Source: Promethearchaeota archaeon
GTDB lineage: Archaea; Asgardarchaeota; Lokiarchaeia; Sigyniarchaeales; SOKP01
NCBI GenBank assembly: GCA_019058365.1
Contig: JAHPZE010000001.1
Span: 310,001-374,000 of the forward strand
DNA: 64,000 nucleotides
Reading direction: 5' to 3'
Positions 18,477-28,316 of the stretch are shown here, in pieces. The stretch's first letter is position 1. Every line of letters starts with the position of its first letter. The translations under genes were made by a program, and so were the position numbers. The notes under the pieces were generated by a model. The model was not told the DNA's origin. It made no database searches and worked only from the letters and a program-made list of their open reading frames with translations.

Positions 18477-19901
18477 CTAATAATTTAATCCTTTTAATAA
18501 TTGAACTGTTGTAAACATATTTTTTCCACCTTTTCGCAGATAATCCATTGCTTTTTCAATTCCCTCAACAGTTAAATCGAACATTGGGATTATACTAGAT
18601 ATAATCTTCCGTGTCCAAGGTGCCCATTCAGGTCTAATGAGTTCTGGATTTAACCAGACTACGTTATTTTTAAAATGATTCGCAAGCTCTTTAATATAGT
18701 AAATTCCGGGTAATTCATTTCGATGATAATAATAAATAGAGCCATATTTTTCCGTAAGTTCCCAACTTGCCATTGCAGCATCACCAACAACTACAATTTT
18801 ATATTTATTATCATATTTTTTTAAAAATTCATTGAATTCAATTGCTTCTTCTGGATTTCTTCTTGCATTGAGATAAAGGCTCTCATAAAGACAATTATGG
18901 AAGTAAAAATATTTAAACGTACGCCAGTGTGACATATTATTTGCGGCAGAAAATAGCAGATTGACAAGGTGCGCATATGGTGTCATACTTCCACCAACGT
19001 CCATTAATAATATTAATCTCACATTGTTTTTCCTTTTTTTATCGAACACGAGTTCTATGTCTCCATAGTTTTTAGCCGTTTTGTCTATAGTCTTATCTAA
19101 ATCGAGTTCATCTCTTTTTCCAATTTCTTCGAGTTTTTTTAAACGCTTTAGAGCAACTTTTATCTGTCTTGTATCGAGTACGATATCTTTCCGATAATCT
19201 TTAAAAATTCTTTTCTGAGCAATCTGCATTGCCATACGCATTCCTGATGAGCCACCAATTCTCATACCCATTGGATTCTGACCCCCATGACCAAAGGGAG
19301 ATGCTCCCTGAGTACCAATCCAGCGATTCCCTCCATGATGTTCTTCATCTTGTTTTTGCATTAATTCTTCGAAACGCTTTTGCATTTCTTCGAGATCAAA
19401 AAATTGGCTAATCATTTCTTGAAAATTGCCCTTGATTTCAGACAAATCAAAATTTTTTTCTAACCACTTCCAAATTTCATCTTTTATTTCATTTGGCGCA
19501 TTAATTAAAAGTTTATCTCCAAATTCAGAACTATATTTTTTCAATAGTTCTTCTAAGAATTCTTCAAGATTATCTATATTGATATATTCTTGGTATTCTC
19601 TTAGTAGGAGTTGCAGCCCTTCTATAAGTTCAGGGAGAGTAATATCTTTATTGAGCCAATCCCAAATTTCTTGTTTAATATCTTCAGGGAATTGCACCAT
19701 AGCTTCTTTGAAAAAGTTCGCAAAAGCAATGTCATATATATCAAAGTGGTGTTCACTCTTGCACAATATTGAACGGGATGTATAGTAAAACTCAAGCATA
19801 TTATGGATAAGCCCTTTATTGAGTGCTTCCATTAGCGTCATGTATTCAGTAATACTAACAGGTAACCTTTCTTTCAAATAATAAAAATATTCCACAAACA
19901 T
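18477..19901 (-). CDS. VWA-domain protein, CoxE-like
   Basis: 474 residues. The N-terminal helical half is rich in Glu and aromatic residues (about 1-180). A Gly-rich linker near 190-230 (NRWIGTQGASPFGHGG) is followed by a von Willebrand A domain with LILLMDVGGSM as its metal-ion-adhesion site (DxGxS), and a C-terminal VVWLNPE. This layout matches CoxE-like VWA proteins, which normally work with a MoxR AAA+ ATPase to insert metals or activate large enzymes. No MoxR gene is next to it here. Cytoplasmic. Client unknown. Confidence 0.8.
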   Translation of the reverse strand: MFVEYFYYLKERLPVSITEYMTLMEALNKGLIHNMLEFYYTSRSILCKSEHHFDIYDIAFANFFKEAMVQFPEDIKQEIWDWLNKDITLPELIEGLQLLLREYQEYINIDNLEEFLEELLKKYSSEFGDKLLINAPNEIKDEIWKWLEKNFDLSEIKGNFQEMISQFFDLEEMQKRFEELMQKQDEEHHGGNRWIGTQGASPFGHGGQNPMGMRIGGSSGMRMAMQIAQKRIFKDYRKDIVLDTRQIKVALKRLKKLEEIGKRDELDLDKTIDKTAKNYGDIELVFDKKRKNNVRLILLMDVGGSMTPYAHLVNLLFSAANNMSHWRTFKYFYFHNCLYESLYLNARRNPEEAIEFNEFLKKYDNKYKIVVVGDAAMASWELTEKYGSIYYYHRNELPGIYYIKELANHFKNNVVWLNPELIRPEWAPWTRKIISSIIPMFDLTVEGIEKAMDYLRKGGKNMFTTVQLLKGLNY

Positions 19902-20053
19902 TTAAAGAAATCTTAAAGTTTAGAATTACTTAATTATATAGAATTAATTACTTAATTTAGGTTTATGTATAATAAAGCGATATTTTTATATATAAAATCC
20001 TAATAAGATCATGTGTTCTAATAAATCTTGGATACCAGAAGGAATGTATTAAT

Positions 20054-20671
20054 TTAAATATTGTTTGTTTGATTTTTCTTTCTCATCAACCTTGAATAAA
20101 TGCTAATTTGTAATCCATTTATTATTAAAACAGAGAATCCAATAGTATATAAGAAAAAACCCGTAGTATAACCAGAATATCGATAAATCAAAATTGCTAA
20201 ATATCCAGTTAGTTTAAATTTAGGATAAAATAAAAGTATAATACCGGGGATTATAAATATTACCTCTAGTAATTCTAAAAATACAGGAATGTGAATTTTC
20301 TTTTTTATAGAAATTTTAACAAATATAAGAATTAATCCAAGTAAGTAAGCATAATAAATGAATACAAAGAATATGGCTTTAAAGTTAGATGCGTCAATAA
20401 AATAAAGAAATTGAATTTGAAAACCTCCCCCAATAATTCCAAATAAGTGGTAATACCAAGGAATATAAAAAGAGATTATTAAGAGAATAAACCCAATTAC
20501 CTCTGTAATAATAGAAATTAAAGAATGTTTTCCTGTGAGGAATGATTTTAACTTAATTGTAAATTTTATATCTTTTAGGTTGCTTACTGGTTTGATTAAT
20601 GTAACTAAGCCAATAATGTCCAATAGCATCCAAGCTATGAAAAGAAATATTAGATTGAATGTATCATTCAT
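20054..20671 (-). CDS. Membrane protein, unknown (205 aa)
   Basis: About five hydrophobic segments; a basic loop (KISIKKKIHIP) in the middle and a basic C-terminus (RLMRKKNQ) suggest a cytoplasmic C-terminal tail. There are no catalytic motifs and no family recognised. It is first in a loose group of three small minus-strand membrane-protein genes (20054, 20838, 21161) with 100-170 nt gaps, so co-transcription is uncertain. Confidence 0.55.
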   Translation of the reverse strand: MNDTFNLIFLFIAWMLLDIIGLVTLIKPVSNLKDIKFTIKLKSFLTGKHSLISIITEVIGFILLIISFYIPWYYHLFGIIGGGFQIQFLYFIDASNFKAIFFVFIYYAYLLGLILIFVKISIKKKIHIPVFLELLEVIFIIPGIILLFYPKFKLTGYLAILIYRYSGYTTGFFLYTIGFSVLIINGLQISIYSRLMRKKNQTNNI

Positions 20672-20837
20672 AAAAAAGAAATTGTTTAATTAATATTAAA
20701 AAATCCATATTAAAATTAATCAAATCTAGCTTTTAATAATTTTATAGAATAGTAATGAAATTATTCATTAATCTGTTGTAATATTTAATATATTTTAATA
20801 TAAATGTTTAATGTTAAATGTTGATTATTTAATATAG

Positions 20838-21089
20838 TTATCCTCCCTTTTTTATGGTATAGAGAACTTGTATTGAATCTACGGATAAAACAAGGATAAT
20901 AGTAGAAATTAGAGAAACGAGGATTCCAAATAACCAACTTGATTCTAAAGAATTATGTAAAAATATTCTATAATAATTAAAAAAAAATAGAAATGCAAAA
21001 TAAAAAACTAAAATGCTAATTAAAATCAACTTTTTGTATATTTGTTTATTATAACTTACAAATTTACTTAGAAAATCTTTAAAATTCAT
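20838..21089 (-). CDS. Small membrane protein (83 aa), unknown
   Basis: Two hydrophobic helices (about 20-40 and 50-70) with a basic N-terminus. The short loop carries FLHNSLESSWLFG. The ATG start is followed by an amphipathic segment, NFKDFLSKFVSYNKQIYKK. No recognised family. The size and two-span hairpin shape suggest an accessory subunit or a small stress protein, but nothing in the sequence proves either. Confidence 0.45.
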   Translation of the reverse strand: MNFKDFLSKFVSYNKQIYKKLILISILVFYFAFLFFFNYYRIFLHNSLESSWLFGILVSLISTIILVLSVDSIQVLYTIKKGG

Positions 21090-21160
21090 TTATATCAAAT
21101 CTTTTTTTCTTAATTTCTTTTTAATCACATAACTTAAAAAATACTAATTTGATGTATTAT

Positions 21161-21628
21161 TCATTTATCTATTAAACTTTCATAAAATTCTTCCTTAATA
21201 GTAGATGATTCAATTCTATTCTTATTTTTATAATTATAATAACCACCAACGATTCCCCCAGTTAGTAACCCTATAATAATTGCTTCAATTAAATACAGCT
21301 CAAAAACTATTAGCAACATAAATAAAGAATATCTGAGTATTTCTGAAAAAACGAACCAATCAAATAACGTGAAACTTACTGCAGTTAGAACAGCCCCAAC
21401 TAAACTTACACCTATGCCTTGTATTATAAATGATTCATTTGATTTATTGTTTTTAAGAGCAAAACGTGAACCAATTATACACCCAATCATCATTTGTAGA
21501 TCGCCAAACCAGAAAATGCCAGAAGTAAAAATTATATATGAAATAAATGCAATTAAATCTGTAATTATCATTCCTGCAAGAATATTTTTTTTTCGAGCTT
21601 TTTTAGCTAAATCAGCAATGAAAGGCAT
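21161..21628 (-). CDS. Four-span membrane protein (155 aa), unknown
   Basis: The N-terminus MPFIADLAKKARKKN is basic, followed by about four hydrophobic segments. The last contains a glycine zipper-like run (GLLTGGIVGGYYNY), and the tail is charged. A GCIIGSRFAL segment lies after the second span. No family recognised. It lies directly downstream of the ABC ATPase gene by about 55 nt on the same strand, so it could be at the distal end of that operon, though nothing links it to sugar transport. Confidence 0.5.
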   Translation of the reverse strand: MPFIADLAKKARKKNILAGMIITDLIAFISYIIFTSGIFWFGDLQMMIGCIIGSRFALKNNKSNESFIIQGIGVSLVGAVLTAVSFTLFDWFVFSEILRYSLFMLLIVFELYLIEAIIIGLLTGGIVGGYYNYKNKNRIESSTIKEEFYESLIDK

Positions 21629-21682
21629 AGAATTACCAAATTTTTTATGTGAATTATTTGTTGTTAATTTTTGTTATTATTC

Positions 21683-22771
21683 TTAATAATGAATTAAATT
21701 TATTTCCGTATTCTTGTCAAATATATGTATCTTCTCAGAAGGGAATGATATATATGCTTTATCACCCATTTTTGCGTCATAAAAACCGGGAGTAGATATC
21801 ATGCCGCTAATTTTATCAGAAAACTCAAATGTTACAATTGTTTCTGCTCCAAGAAATTCTATAACAGTTATCTCAACTTCATAAGATTGACTATGATGAT
21901 CTGGAGTAATAATGATGTGCTCAGGGCGAATTCCTAAAATTACATCACCCATGCCCTTACTTTTAAGTTTTATTAGTAAATCATTGGGTATTGGATATTC
22001 TTGTTTACCAAATTTTATTTTATCGTTACTTAATTTAGCATCCCAAAAATTCATAGTTGGTGATCCAATAAATCCTGCTACGAATTTATTGGTTGGTTTA
22101 TTATAGACTTCGCTGGGAGTACCAATCTGCTGAAAAACACCATCAAATAGGATAGCGATACGATCTGCCATAGACATTGCTTCTACTTGATCATGCGTGA
22201 CATAAACCTGAGTTATTTGTAGTTTTCGGTGTAATTTAATTATTTCACCTCTTGTTTGAATACGTAATTTTGCATCTAAATTACTCAATGGTTCATCAAA
22301 AAGAAAAACGGTTGGATTACGTACGATTGACCTACCCAGAGCAACTCGCTGACGTTGTCCTCCACTTAATTCTTTAGGTTTTCTATCCAATAATGTTGAT
22401 ATTTCTAGTAGGTGAGCAGCAGCCTCTACTCTTTTTTTTATCTCTTTTTTATTCATTTTTGACAATTTTAAAGCAAAACCCATATTTTCCCGAACATTCA
22501 TGTGAGGATATAATGCATAACTTTGGAAAACCATAGCTATCTTTCTTTCTTTCGGTGGAACATATGTAACATCTACATCGTCAAATAATACTCGTCCATC
22601 AGTTACATACTCTAATCCAGCTATAATATTTAAGCATGTGGATTTTCCACAACCTGAAGGCCCAACAAGTACGATAAATTCTTTATCTTTAATTTCAAGA
22701 TCAATATCCTTTAAAACATGGACATCGGGATTAAAAATTTTATTGACTTTCTCTAATTTTATTCTTACCAT
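21683..22771 (-). CDS. ABC transporter ATP-binding protein, MalK/UgpC type
   Basis: The likely start is ATG 22771 behind GGTGA; an earlier GTG lies within the SD. Walker A GPSGCGKST near residue 38; Q-loop MVFQSYALYPHM; signature ELSGGQRQRVALGRS; Walker B VFLFDEPLSNLD; H-loop YVTHDQVEA. A C-terminal TOBE/regulatory domain (about 235-360) includes VILGIRPEHI, typical of sugar importers of the CUT1 group. It energises the permease encoded immediately upstream (22790-24892). The substrate is probably trehalose/maltose-like, judged from the TreT neighbour. Confidence 0.9.
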   Translation of the reverse strand: MVRIKLEKVNKIFNPDVHVLKDIDLEIKDKEFIVLVGPSGCGKSTCLNIIAGLEYVTDGRVLFDDVDVTYVPPKERKIAMVFQSYALYPHMNVRENMGFALKLSKMNKKEIKKRVEAAAHLLEISTLLDRKPKELSGGQRQRVALGRSIVRNPTVFLFDEPLSNLDAKLRIQTRGEIIKLHRKLQITQVYVTHDQVEAMSMADRIAILFDGVFQQIGTPSEVYNKPTNKFVAGFIGSPTMNFWDAKLSNDKIKFGKQEYPIPNDLLIKLKSKGMGDVILGIRPEHIIITPDHHSQSYEVEITVIEFLGAETIVTFEFSDKISGMISTPGFYDAKMGDKAYISFPSEKIHIFDKNTEINLIHY

Positions 22772-22789
22772 ATTAATTATCACCTATCT

Positions 22790-24892
22790 TTAACCTTTTA
22801 CAGCACCTCTAGTCAACCCACTGATAATCTTCTTTTGAAAAATTAATACAACAATTATTAATGGAATAGTAGCTACTGAGGTTGCTGCCATTAGAGCAAT
22901 ATCTGTATTCCAAGGGCGGGTTATACTACCAGGATTTCGAACGAATTGCAATATGGCAAGAGGTATAGTATGATTACTTTCTGATGATTGGAGAAATACT
23001 TGAGCAAATAATAATTCATTCCAACAAGCAATAAAAACTAAAATAGCACAGGTAAAAATTCCAGGAATAGTTAATGGAAGAATAATTTTCCTGAAAATCT
23101 GAAAATTAGTTGCACCATCAACCTTTGCTGCTTTCCATAAGTCTTCTGGGATCTCCTTGAAGAATGCAATTAATATAAAAATTGCTAATGGTAAATTGAT
23201 TGCCGTATATGGAAGTATTAACCCATATAGTGTGTTTCGAATATCAAGCGGTGGGATTATACGTGAAATTGCAATTATCCATTGATAAAATGGTATAATG
23301 ATTATTAATGCAGGTAGACTATTCATAGAAAAAATAAATCCATTAAGCCCTCTTTTAAAGGGAAAGTTGAATTTAGCTATAGCATAGGCGATTAATGAGC
23401 CAACAATCAATATTAAGATTACTGTAGATCCAGCAAGGATTACACTATTTAAGAGAGCATGTGCAAAGTAACCTTGCTGTTCAAAAATAATTTGATACGC
23501 TCGCAAAGAAAAATATTTTGGGATCCACTCAAATTGAGTTTGTGTAATACCAGGAGCTCTAGTTGGATCTCTAAATGATTTTAAAAATATCCATAAAAAA
23601 GGTCCTGCACAGAAAAAAATCATGATTATGACAAGGAGAATAAATACAACCTTTTTTAAACGTCTTATATTAATATACCATTTAATTTTTGTTGTAGAAA
23701 TCGGTTTTAATTTTACTGATTCACCAATTAAATCTGTTAAATCTTGATCTAAACCAATTTTCTTTGGTAATGGTATTTTTTCTTTTGAATATTCCAATGG
23801 AATCTCTTTTTTTACCTGATCCTTTTTTTTAGAATTATTCCTTTTTAATCTAAGTTTTTTAAAAACATTTTTCAAAAATGGTGTCGAACTTGTACGTTTT
23901 TCTCTTTTTGTAAATAACAAAATAAAAAATGCAAAAATTATTATAAATAATAAGATCATGATAGAAACTGCAGAAGATAATCCATAATCAGTATTAGACC
24001 AGAAAAGGAATGATTGAACAGTCATTGAACGCACACTTTGATCATTAAAGACAACTACGGCATCGTAAACTCTAAGAGATTGCATCATTCGAAAAATTAA
24101 AGCAATACCTACCCCTGGCTTAATTAACGGCCATGTTATGTACCTAAATTTCTGCCATCCACTTGCTCCGGCTATATCTCCTGCTTTATATAGATCTTCA
24201 GGTACAATTTGTAGACTAGCTAGAATTAATAATGTTATAAATGGTGTTGTTTTCCATACATCAATCATAATTACTGAAAACATTGTCATTGTTATTTGTA
24301 CTTCGGAGATAAAAGGAGGAAAAGAGACCAAAACGGGTATGTTAAATAAAACAGGGGCAAGACCAGTACCATAAAAGTATACTGGGGTACCTCCAAATAA
24401 TTGAATTATACTATTAATTAAACCAAATTCTTGAACGCTATTTAAAATTTCAAACCTAAAAAGTGTCGCTGAGGCAACTGTAGGAATCGCCCAAGGAATT
24501 AGAAGAGTTGCTCTAGCAATACCCCTTCCTTTAAAATTTTTATTTAAAATCATAGCGAACACTAACCCTAATAAAAATTCTATAACAAGTGATACGATTG
24601 AAAAAAATAATGTCTGGTAAGTATATGTCCAAAAACTACGTGCATATACATTATTATATCCTATAAGCTGATAGTAATTAATTATTGTAAACCTTTTTCC
24701 AAAAGGATTACTTAAATTAAAATCAACTCTAAAACTAAGGAATATTCCTATAACTATAGGAATTAAAATAATAAGAGCAAATATTATCAATCCAGGAGTT
24801 AAGAGTGAAATAATAAATTTAGTATCTTTAGGTGGTTTTTTTTTTTCTAAATCTATTAAAATTTCAAATTTTTGAGTTGTAATTGTTTCCAT
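22790..24892 (-). CDS. Fused MalF-MalG-type ABC sugar permease (700 aa)
   Basis: One continuous frame holds two CUT1 permease units. The N-half (about 25-335) is MalF-like with an EAA loop EDLYKAGDIAGASGWQKF, and the C-half (about 420-700) is MalG-like with EDLWKAAKVDGATNFQIF. They are joined by a charged linker of about 80 residues (KKDQVKKEIPLEYSKEK). These are normally two separate proteins that pair in the membrane; here the heterodimer is covalent. The linker must be cytoplasmic, since each half ends and starts inside. SBP, permease and ATPase genes lie in order on one transcript. Confidence 0.9.
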   Translation of the reverse strand: METITTQKFEILIDLEKKKPPKDTKFIISLLTPGLIIFALIILIPIVIGIFLSFRVDFNLSNPFGKRFTIINYYQLIGYNNVYARSFWTYTYQTLFFSIVSLVIEFLLGLVFAMILNKNFKGRGIARATLLIPWAIPTVASATLFRFEILNSVQEFGLINSIIQLFGGTPVYFYGTGLAPVLFNIPVLVSFPPFISEVQITMTMFSVIMIDVWKTTPFITLLILASLQIVPEDLYKAGDIAGASGWQKFRYITWPLIKPGVGIALIFRMMQSLRVYDAVVVFNDQSVRSMTVQSFLFWSNTDYGLSSAVSIMILLFIIIFAFFILLFTKREKRTSSTPFLKNVFKKLRLKRNNSKKKDQVKKEIPLEYSKEKIPLPKKIGLDQDLTDLIGESVKLKPISTTKIKWYINIRRLKKVVFILLVIIMIFFCAGPFLWIFLKSFRDPTRAPGITQTQFEWIPKYFSLRAYQIIFEQQGYFAHALLNSVILAGSTVILILIVGSLIAYAIAKFNFPFKRGLNGFIFSMNSLPALIIIIPFYQWIIAISRIIPPLDIRNTLYGLILPYTAINLPLAIFILIAFFKEIPEDLWKAAKVDGATNFQIFRKIILPLTIPGIFTCAILVFIACWNELLFAQVFLQSSESNHTIPLAILQFVRNPGSITRPWNTDIALMAATSVATIPLIIVVLIFQKKIISGLTRGAVKG

Positions 24893-24962
24893 TTTCCATT
24901 CTCCATCTCAATAATTCAAATAATTCTAAAAATAAAAAAAAAGAAGTTAGACCTTTAAAAAT

Positions 24963-26435
24963 TTAGTGTAATTTTTTTCGCATAATAATAACAGTCCCTG
25001 CAGCAAAAGCAACGGCTAATAGAACAACAGCAATACTATATCCAGGAATAGGTGGTTGAGATGGTCCAGAGATTATTTCTTGTACATCTCGCTGCATTTC
25101 CGTTAAAGCAGTATCAACACTCTTTACACCACTTGTTAAATCACTGAAATAATCTGCAATTGTACTAGAAATCAGAGGATAATCAGGATGTACCGGTCTG
25201 GATAATGTTAATGCTGCTTGTGCTGACCAATTTTGAATCCATTCAAAACCAGTAGGGGGATTTGCATATACAGATAGCAAAGCTGGAAAGTTTCCTTCCG
25301 GTTGGAGAGTTGAGGGGTCAATGGCTGTTAATTCAGCCTCTTGTGCATCTTTCATGCCTAAAAATTTAGTAAAATTAATTGCAGCTTCTCTAGCAACACC
25401 AACTGTAGCTGTAGGAACTGCCATAATAGCACCACCTATTGCTGATGTTTTATATCCTGTAGCTCCTGCAAAATGGGGTAATGGTGCAATACCAAAGTCC
25501 ATATTATTACCTTCTGACAAAGAATAAATATAAGGCCATTGTCGTAAAAATATTGAATTATTAGCTAACCAGATATTTCCTGAAGATGCTTCGTCCGTCT
25601 TAAGAGCATAACGTGGAATAATATAATCTGACCCTTGAACTCCACCATATATAGGAGCAACTAATGATGCAAGAAAAGTCATTGCTTTATTTACAGCTGC
25701 AGTATCAATATTAACTTCCCCAGTGCTTGTAACCACATCTAAAGCACCATTGCTTCCACACCATTCAAAAAAATTGACTACTCCACCTTCATAAGCATCA
25801 AGTTGACCAACATATCCCACTAAATCCGGATTATCAAGTGTACCCGATACATTATTAAGGATATAATTAGCTGTAGCGTTAAGTTCTTCCCATGTATCAA
25901 AATCTGCTTCCGTAAACCCATTAAGATCCATCAGATCTTTTCTATAGTACAATACACCTAAATTCATAAAATAAGGATATGCATAATAACTACCTTTATA
26001 TTGACAGGAAGCAACAATACCAGAACCAAAAGCACTTAAACCACTAACATTTATATCATCATCAAGCTTAATTATCCATCCATTGTCTGCAAATGGAGCT
26101 GTCCAAACTGTATCTATTGCAATAACATCAGATGTTAAAGTTCCACCCTGCAAGTCAGTCTGTAACGTTGTTAATTGGAGATCAGCTGTTGATCCGGAAG
26201 ATTTAACAACTACGGAATCTACTCCATAACCTAAATCAGACGCTAAGAAAGCAGCTGTGACAGCTTCAACTCCAGGTTTTTGTTGGTCTCCTAACATGGT
26301 TACTGTCAAGGTTACTCCTGCCGATGGTTTTGGTGCTGGAGATGCACTAACTGGCAAGAGAAATACTGGTATTGAAAGGACCATTAAAAATGCGAATAAG
26401 CCAACTAAGGCTGTTTTATTAATCTTTTTTAACAC
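24963..26435 (-). CDS. Extracellular sugar-binding protein with C-terminal membrane anchor
   Basis: 490 residues. An N-terminal signal sequence (residues 1-32, ending LLPVSASPA) leads into a type-1 solute-binding fold (SBP_bac family; segments SGSTADLQLTTLQTDLQGG and YAYPYFMNLGVLYYRKDLM). The C-terminus carries a PPIPGYS motif, one hydrophobic span and RKKLH, a layout like archaeal sortase-type (PGF-like) anchors. It is the first gene of the importer operon, with a TATA-like element just upstream. It captures the sugar outside the cell and delivers it to the fused permease. Confidence 0.88.
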   Translation of the reverse strand: MLKKINKTALVGLFAFLMVLSIPVFLLPVSASPAPKPSAGVTLTVTMLGDQQKPGVEAVTAAFLASDLGYGVDSVVVKSSGSTADLQLTTLQTDLQGGTLTSDVIAIDTVWTAPFADNGWIIKLDDDINVSGLSAFGSGIVASCQYKGSYYAYPYFMNLGVLYYRKDLMDLNGFTEADFDTWEELNATANYILNNVSGTLDNPDLVGYVGQLDAYEGGVVNFFEWCGSNGALDVVTSTGEVNIDTAAVNKAMTFLASLVAPIYGGVQGSDYIIPRYALKTDEASSGNIWLANNSIFLRQWPYIYSLSEGNNMDFGIAPLPHFAGATGYKTSAIGGAIMAVPTATVGVAREAAINFTKFLGMKDAQEAELTAIDPSTLQPEGNFPALLSVYANPPTGFEWIQNWSAQAALTLSRPVHPDYPLISSTIADYFSDLTSGVKSVDTALTEMQRDVQEIISGPSQPPIPGYSIAVVLLAVAFAAGTVIIMRKKLH

Positions 26436-26598
26436 AATATACGCCTTTTTTTTTTAATTTTTTTTATATAATATTTTAGTCCTAATTTTTTCCTTTTGGG
26501 AAAAAATTAAAAGAAATTATTACATATTAGCTTATAAATATTATGTTTATAATAAGAAAGAATAATATTTGAATATAGATTGAAAGAAGATTATACAT

Positions 26599-27819
26599 AT
26601 GAAAGTTACTTCTGAATCACTATTAGTTCGTTATTCTACACTATTAGGAAAGACAGAAATAAAAAGGCTCCAAGATAAAGCAAAAAATTATGCTGAGAAG
26701 GATATTCTCAATATAAATGCTACAAAATTTGGTGGAGGAGTTGCTGAAATTCTGCAAAATATGATTCCCTTAATGCAAGAATTAAAAATTAATGCTCAAT
26801 GGAAAGTTTTTACTGCTCCTGATAGTTTTTTTGAAATCTCAAAGAAAATGCATAATGCCTTACAAGGTAATATGGAAATACAATTTAGTGATAATGAAAT
26901 TTCCATATACACTTCACAAGCTAAATCTATATATGAACAAATCCAACCCAAAGGAGATTTTATAATAATTCATGATCCTCAACCATGTCCAATTATAAAT
27001 TTTAAGGAGAAAAAAGAAGGGAAATGGATTTGGCGGTGCCATATTGATACATCAAATCCGAATCCTCAAGCATGGAATTTAATAGCAGAATATCTACCTA
27101 AATATGATGCTCTTGTCTTCACAAAAGAAGAATATGCAAAAAAGGGGATTAAAAATCTCATATATCCTATAACTCCTTCTATTGATCCATTTTCTGAGAA
27201 AAACAAAGAATTAGATCTTAAATCTGCTAGAGAAATCGTTAAAAAATTTATCCCTTTAGATAAACCATTGATCACTCAAGTTTCTAGATTTGACCCTTGG
27301 AAAGATCCATTAGGAGTAATTGATGCTTATAGAATTGTTAAAGCAAAAATTCCTATAAGATTAGCATTAATTGGCAGTTTAGCTCATGATGATCCTGAGG
27401 GGCAAGAATGGCTAGAAAAAGTTAAAAACTATGCAAATGATGATCCGGATATTCATATCTTATCGAATTTAGATGGAGTAGCGGATTTAGAAGTAAATGC
27501 ATTTCAACGTATATCTAATGTAGTTTTACAGAAATCGATAAGAGAGGGATTTGGAATGACAGTAACAGAGGCACTTTGGAAAGAAACACCTGTTATAGGA
27601 GGAAATGTGGGAGGTATAAAACTACAAATTGAGAATGGAATTAATGGCTTTTTAGTAAATTCTATAGAGGAAACGGCTGAGAGAGTGATATATCTTTTAA
27701 ATAATCCTAAAATCTTAAAAGAAATGGGAAAAAAAGGGCATGAGAAAGTAAAAAGAGAGTTCCTTTTAACAAAACATGTTGAAAATTATTTAGATTTATT
27801 TTCAGTCTTATTGAAATGA
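26599..27819 (+). CDS. treT: Trehalose glycosyltransferring synthase (TreT-like, GT4)
   Basis: 406 residues of a GT-B glycosyltransferase that matches archaeal TreT throughout: NATKFGGGVAEILQNMIPL at the N-terminus, FHNALQG-like KMHNALQGN, HDPQPCPIINF, WRCHIDTSNPN, PSIDPFSEKN, TQVSRFDPWKDP, AHDDPEGQEW, and IREGFGMTVTEALWK in the donor site. TreT reversibly joins NDP-glucose and glucose to trehalose in the cytoplasm. It is divergent from the sugar importer, as in Thermococcales where treT sits with the trehalose/maltose ABC system. Trehalose import and breakdown, or osmolyte synthesis, are both possible. Confidence 0.9.
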   Translation: MKVTSESLLVRYSTLLGKTEIKRLQDKAKNYAEKDILNINATKFGGGVAEILQNMIPLMQELKINAQWKVFTAPDSFFEISKKMHNALQGNMEIQFSDNEISIYTSQAKSIYEQIQPKGDFIIIHDPQPCPIINFKEKKEGKWIWRCHIDTSNPNPQAWNLIAEYLPKYDALVFTKEEYAKKGIKNLIYPITPSIDPFSEKNKELDLKSAREIVKKFIPLDKPLITQVSRFDPWKDPLGVIDAYRIVKAKIPIRLALIGSLAHDDPEGQEWLEKVKNYANDDPDIHILSNLDGVADLEVNAFQRISNVVLQKSIREGFGMTVTEALWKETPVIGGNVGGIKLQIENGINGFLVNSIEETAERVIYLLNNPKILKEMGKKGHEKVKREFLLTKHVENYLDLFSVLLK

Positions 27820-27947
27820 AATAAACCAGGGGAAACGAGAAAAATATGGAATTTAATCCTTAAAATCAAAATAGGTTTATATTCATTTTTCTCATGAAGA
27901 CCTTTTAAATAAATCTAAATTTTATAAATCTAAAAATAATACTGGTT

Positions 27948-28316
27948 TCAAAACCATTCGGTCGCATCTGCTTCTAATACCAAATCATTTAAGGTTGCAG
28001 CTCCAACAATTTTAACTCCTGGTATTAAATCCACTTTTTCCCAACCTAGCATTCGTTTAGATGCTTCACAAACTAAAATTTCAATACCCATGCTAAGAGT
28101 TTTATCAATCATTTCCTTTACACTTGGAAAACCACCCAACTTAATTTTTTCAGCTTCTCCGGTTTTTAAAATTCTTAATCCTGTGCCCAAATAGTATACT
28201 ATAGCTTTAATGTTCATGGCTTTTGCTGTTTGAGCTAACACTAATGGAGAATATTGACGTTCTGGGTCATGTGAGGTTTGTACATATAAAATTGTTTTTT
28301 CTTTTTCAGTTATAAT
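27948..28316 (-). CDS. DsrE/DsrF-like sulfur-relay family protein, AUU/AUA start likely
   Basis: The frame reads TILYVQTSHDPERQYSPLVLAQTAKAM, a typical DsrE first strand and helix, and continues through VKIVGAATLNDLVLEADATEWF to TAA. A GTG at 28241 would cut off that strand. Upstream there is no ATG/GTG/TTG; an AGAGGTGA precedes AUU 28316 and AUA 28313 in frame, giving about 121 aa. DsrE-like proteins carry persulfide or act as small redox adaptors in the cytoplasm. The conserved DsrE cysteine may be the one in ILVCEASKRM. Partner unknown. Confidence 0.75.
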   Translation of the reverse strand: MITEKEKTILYVQTSHDPERQYSPLVLAQTAKAMNIKAIVYYLGTGLRILKTGEAEKIKLGGFPSVKEMIDKTLSMGIEILVCEASKRMLGWEKVDLIPGVKIVGAATLNDLVLEADATEWF

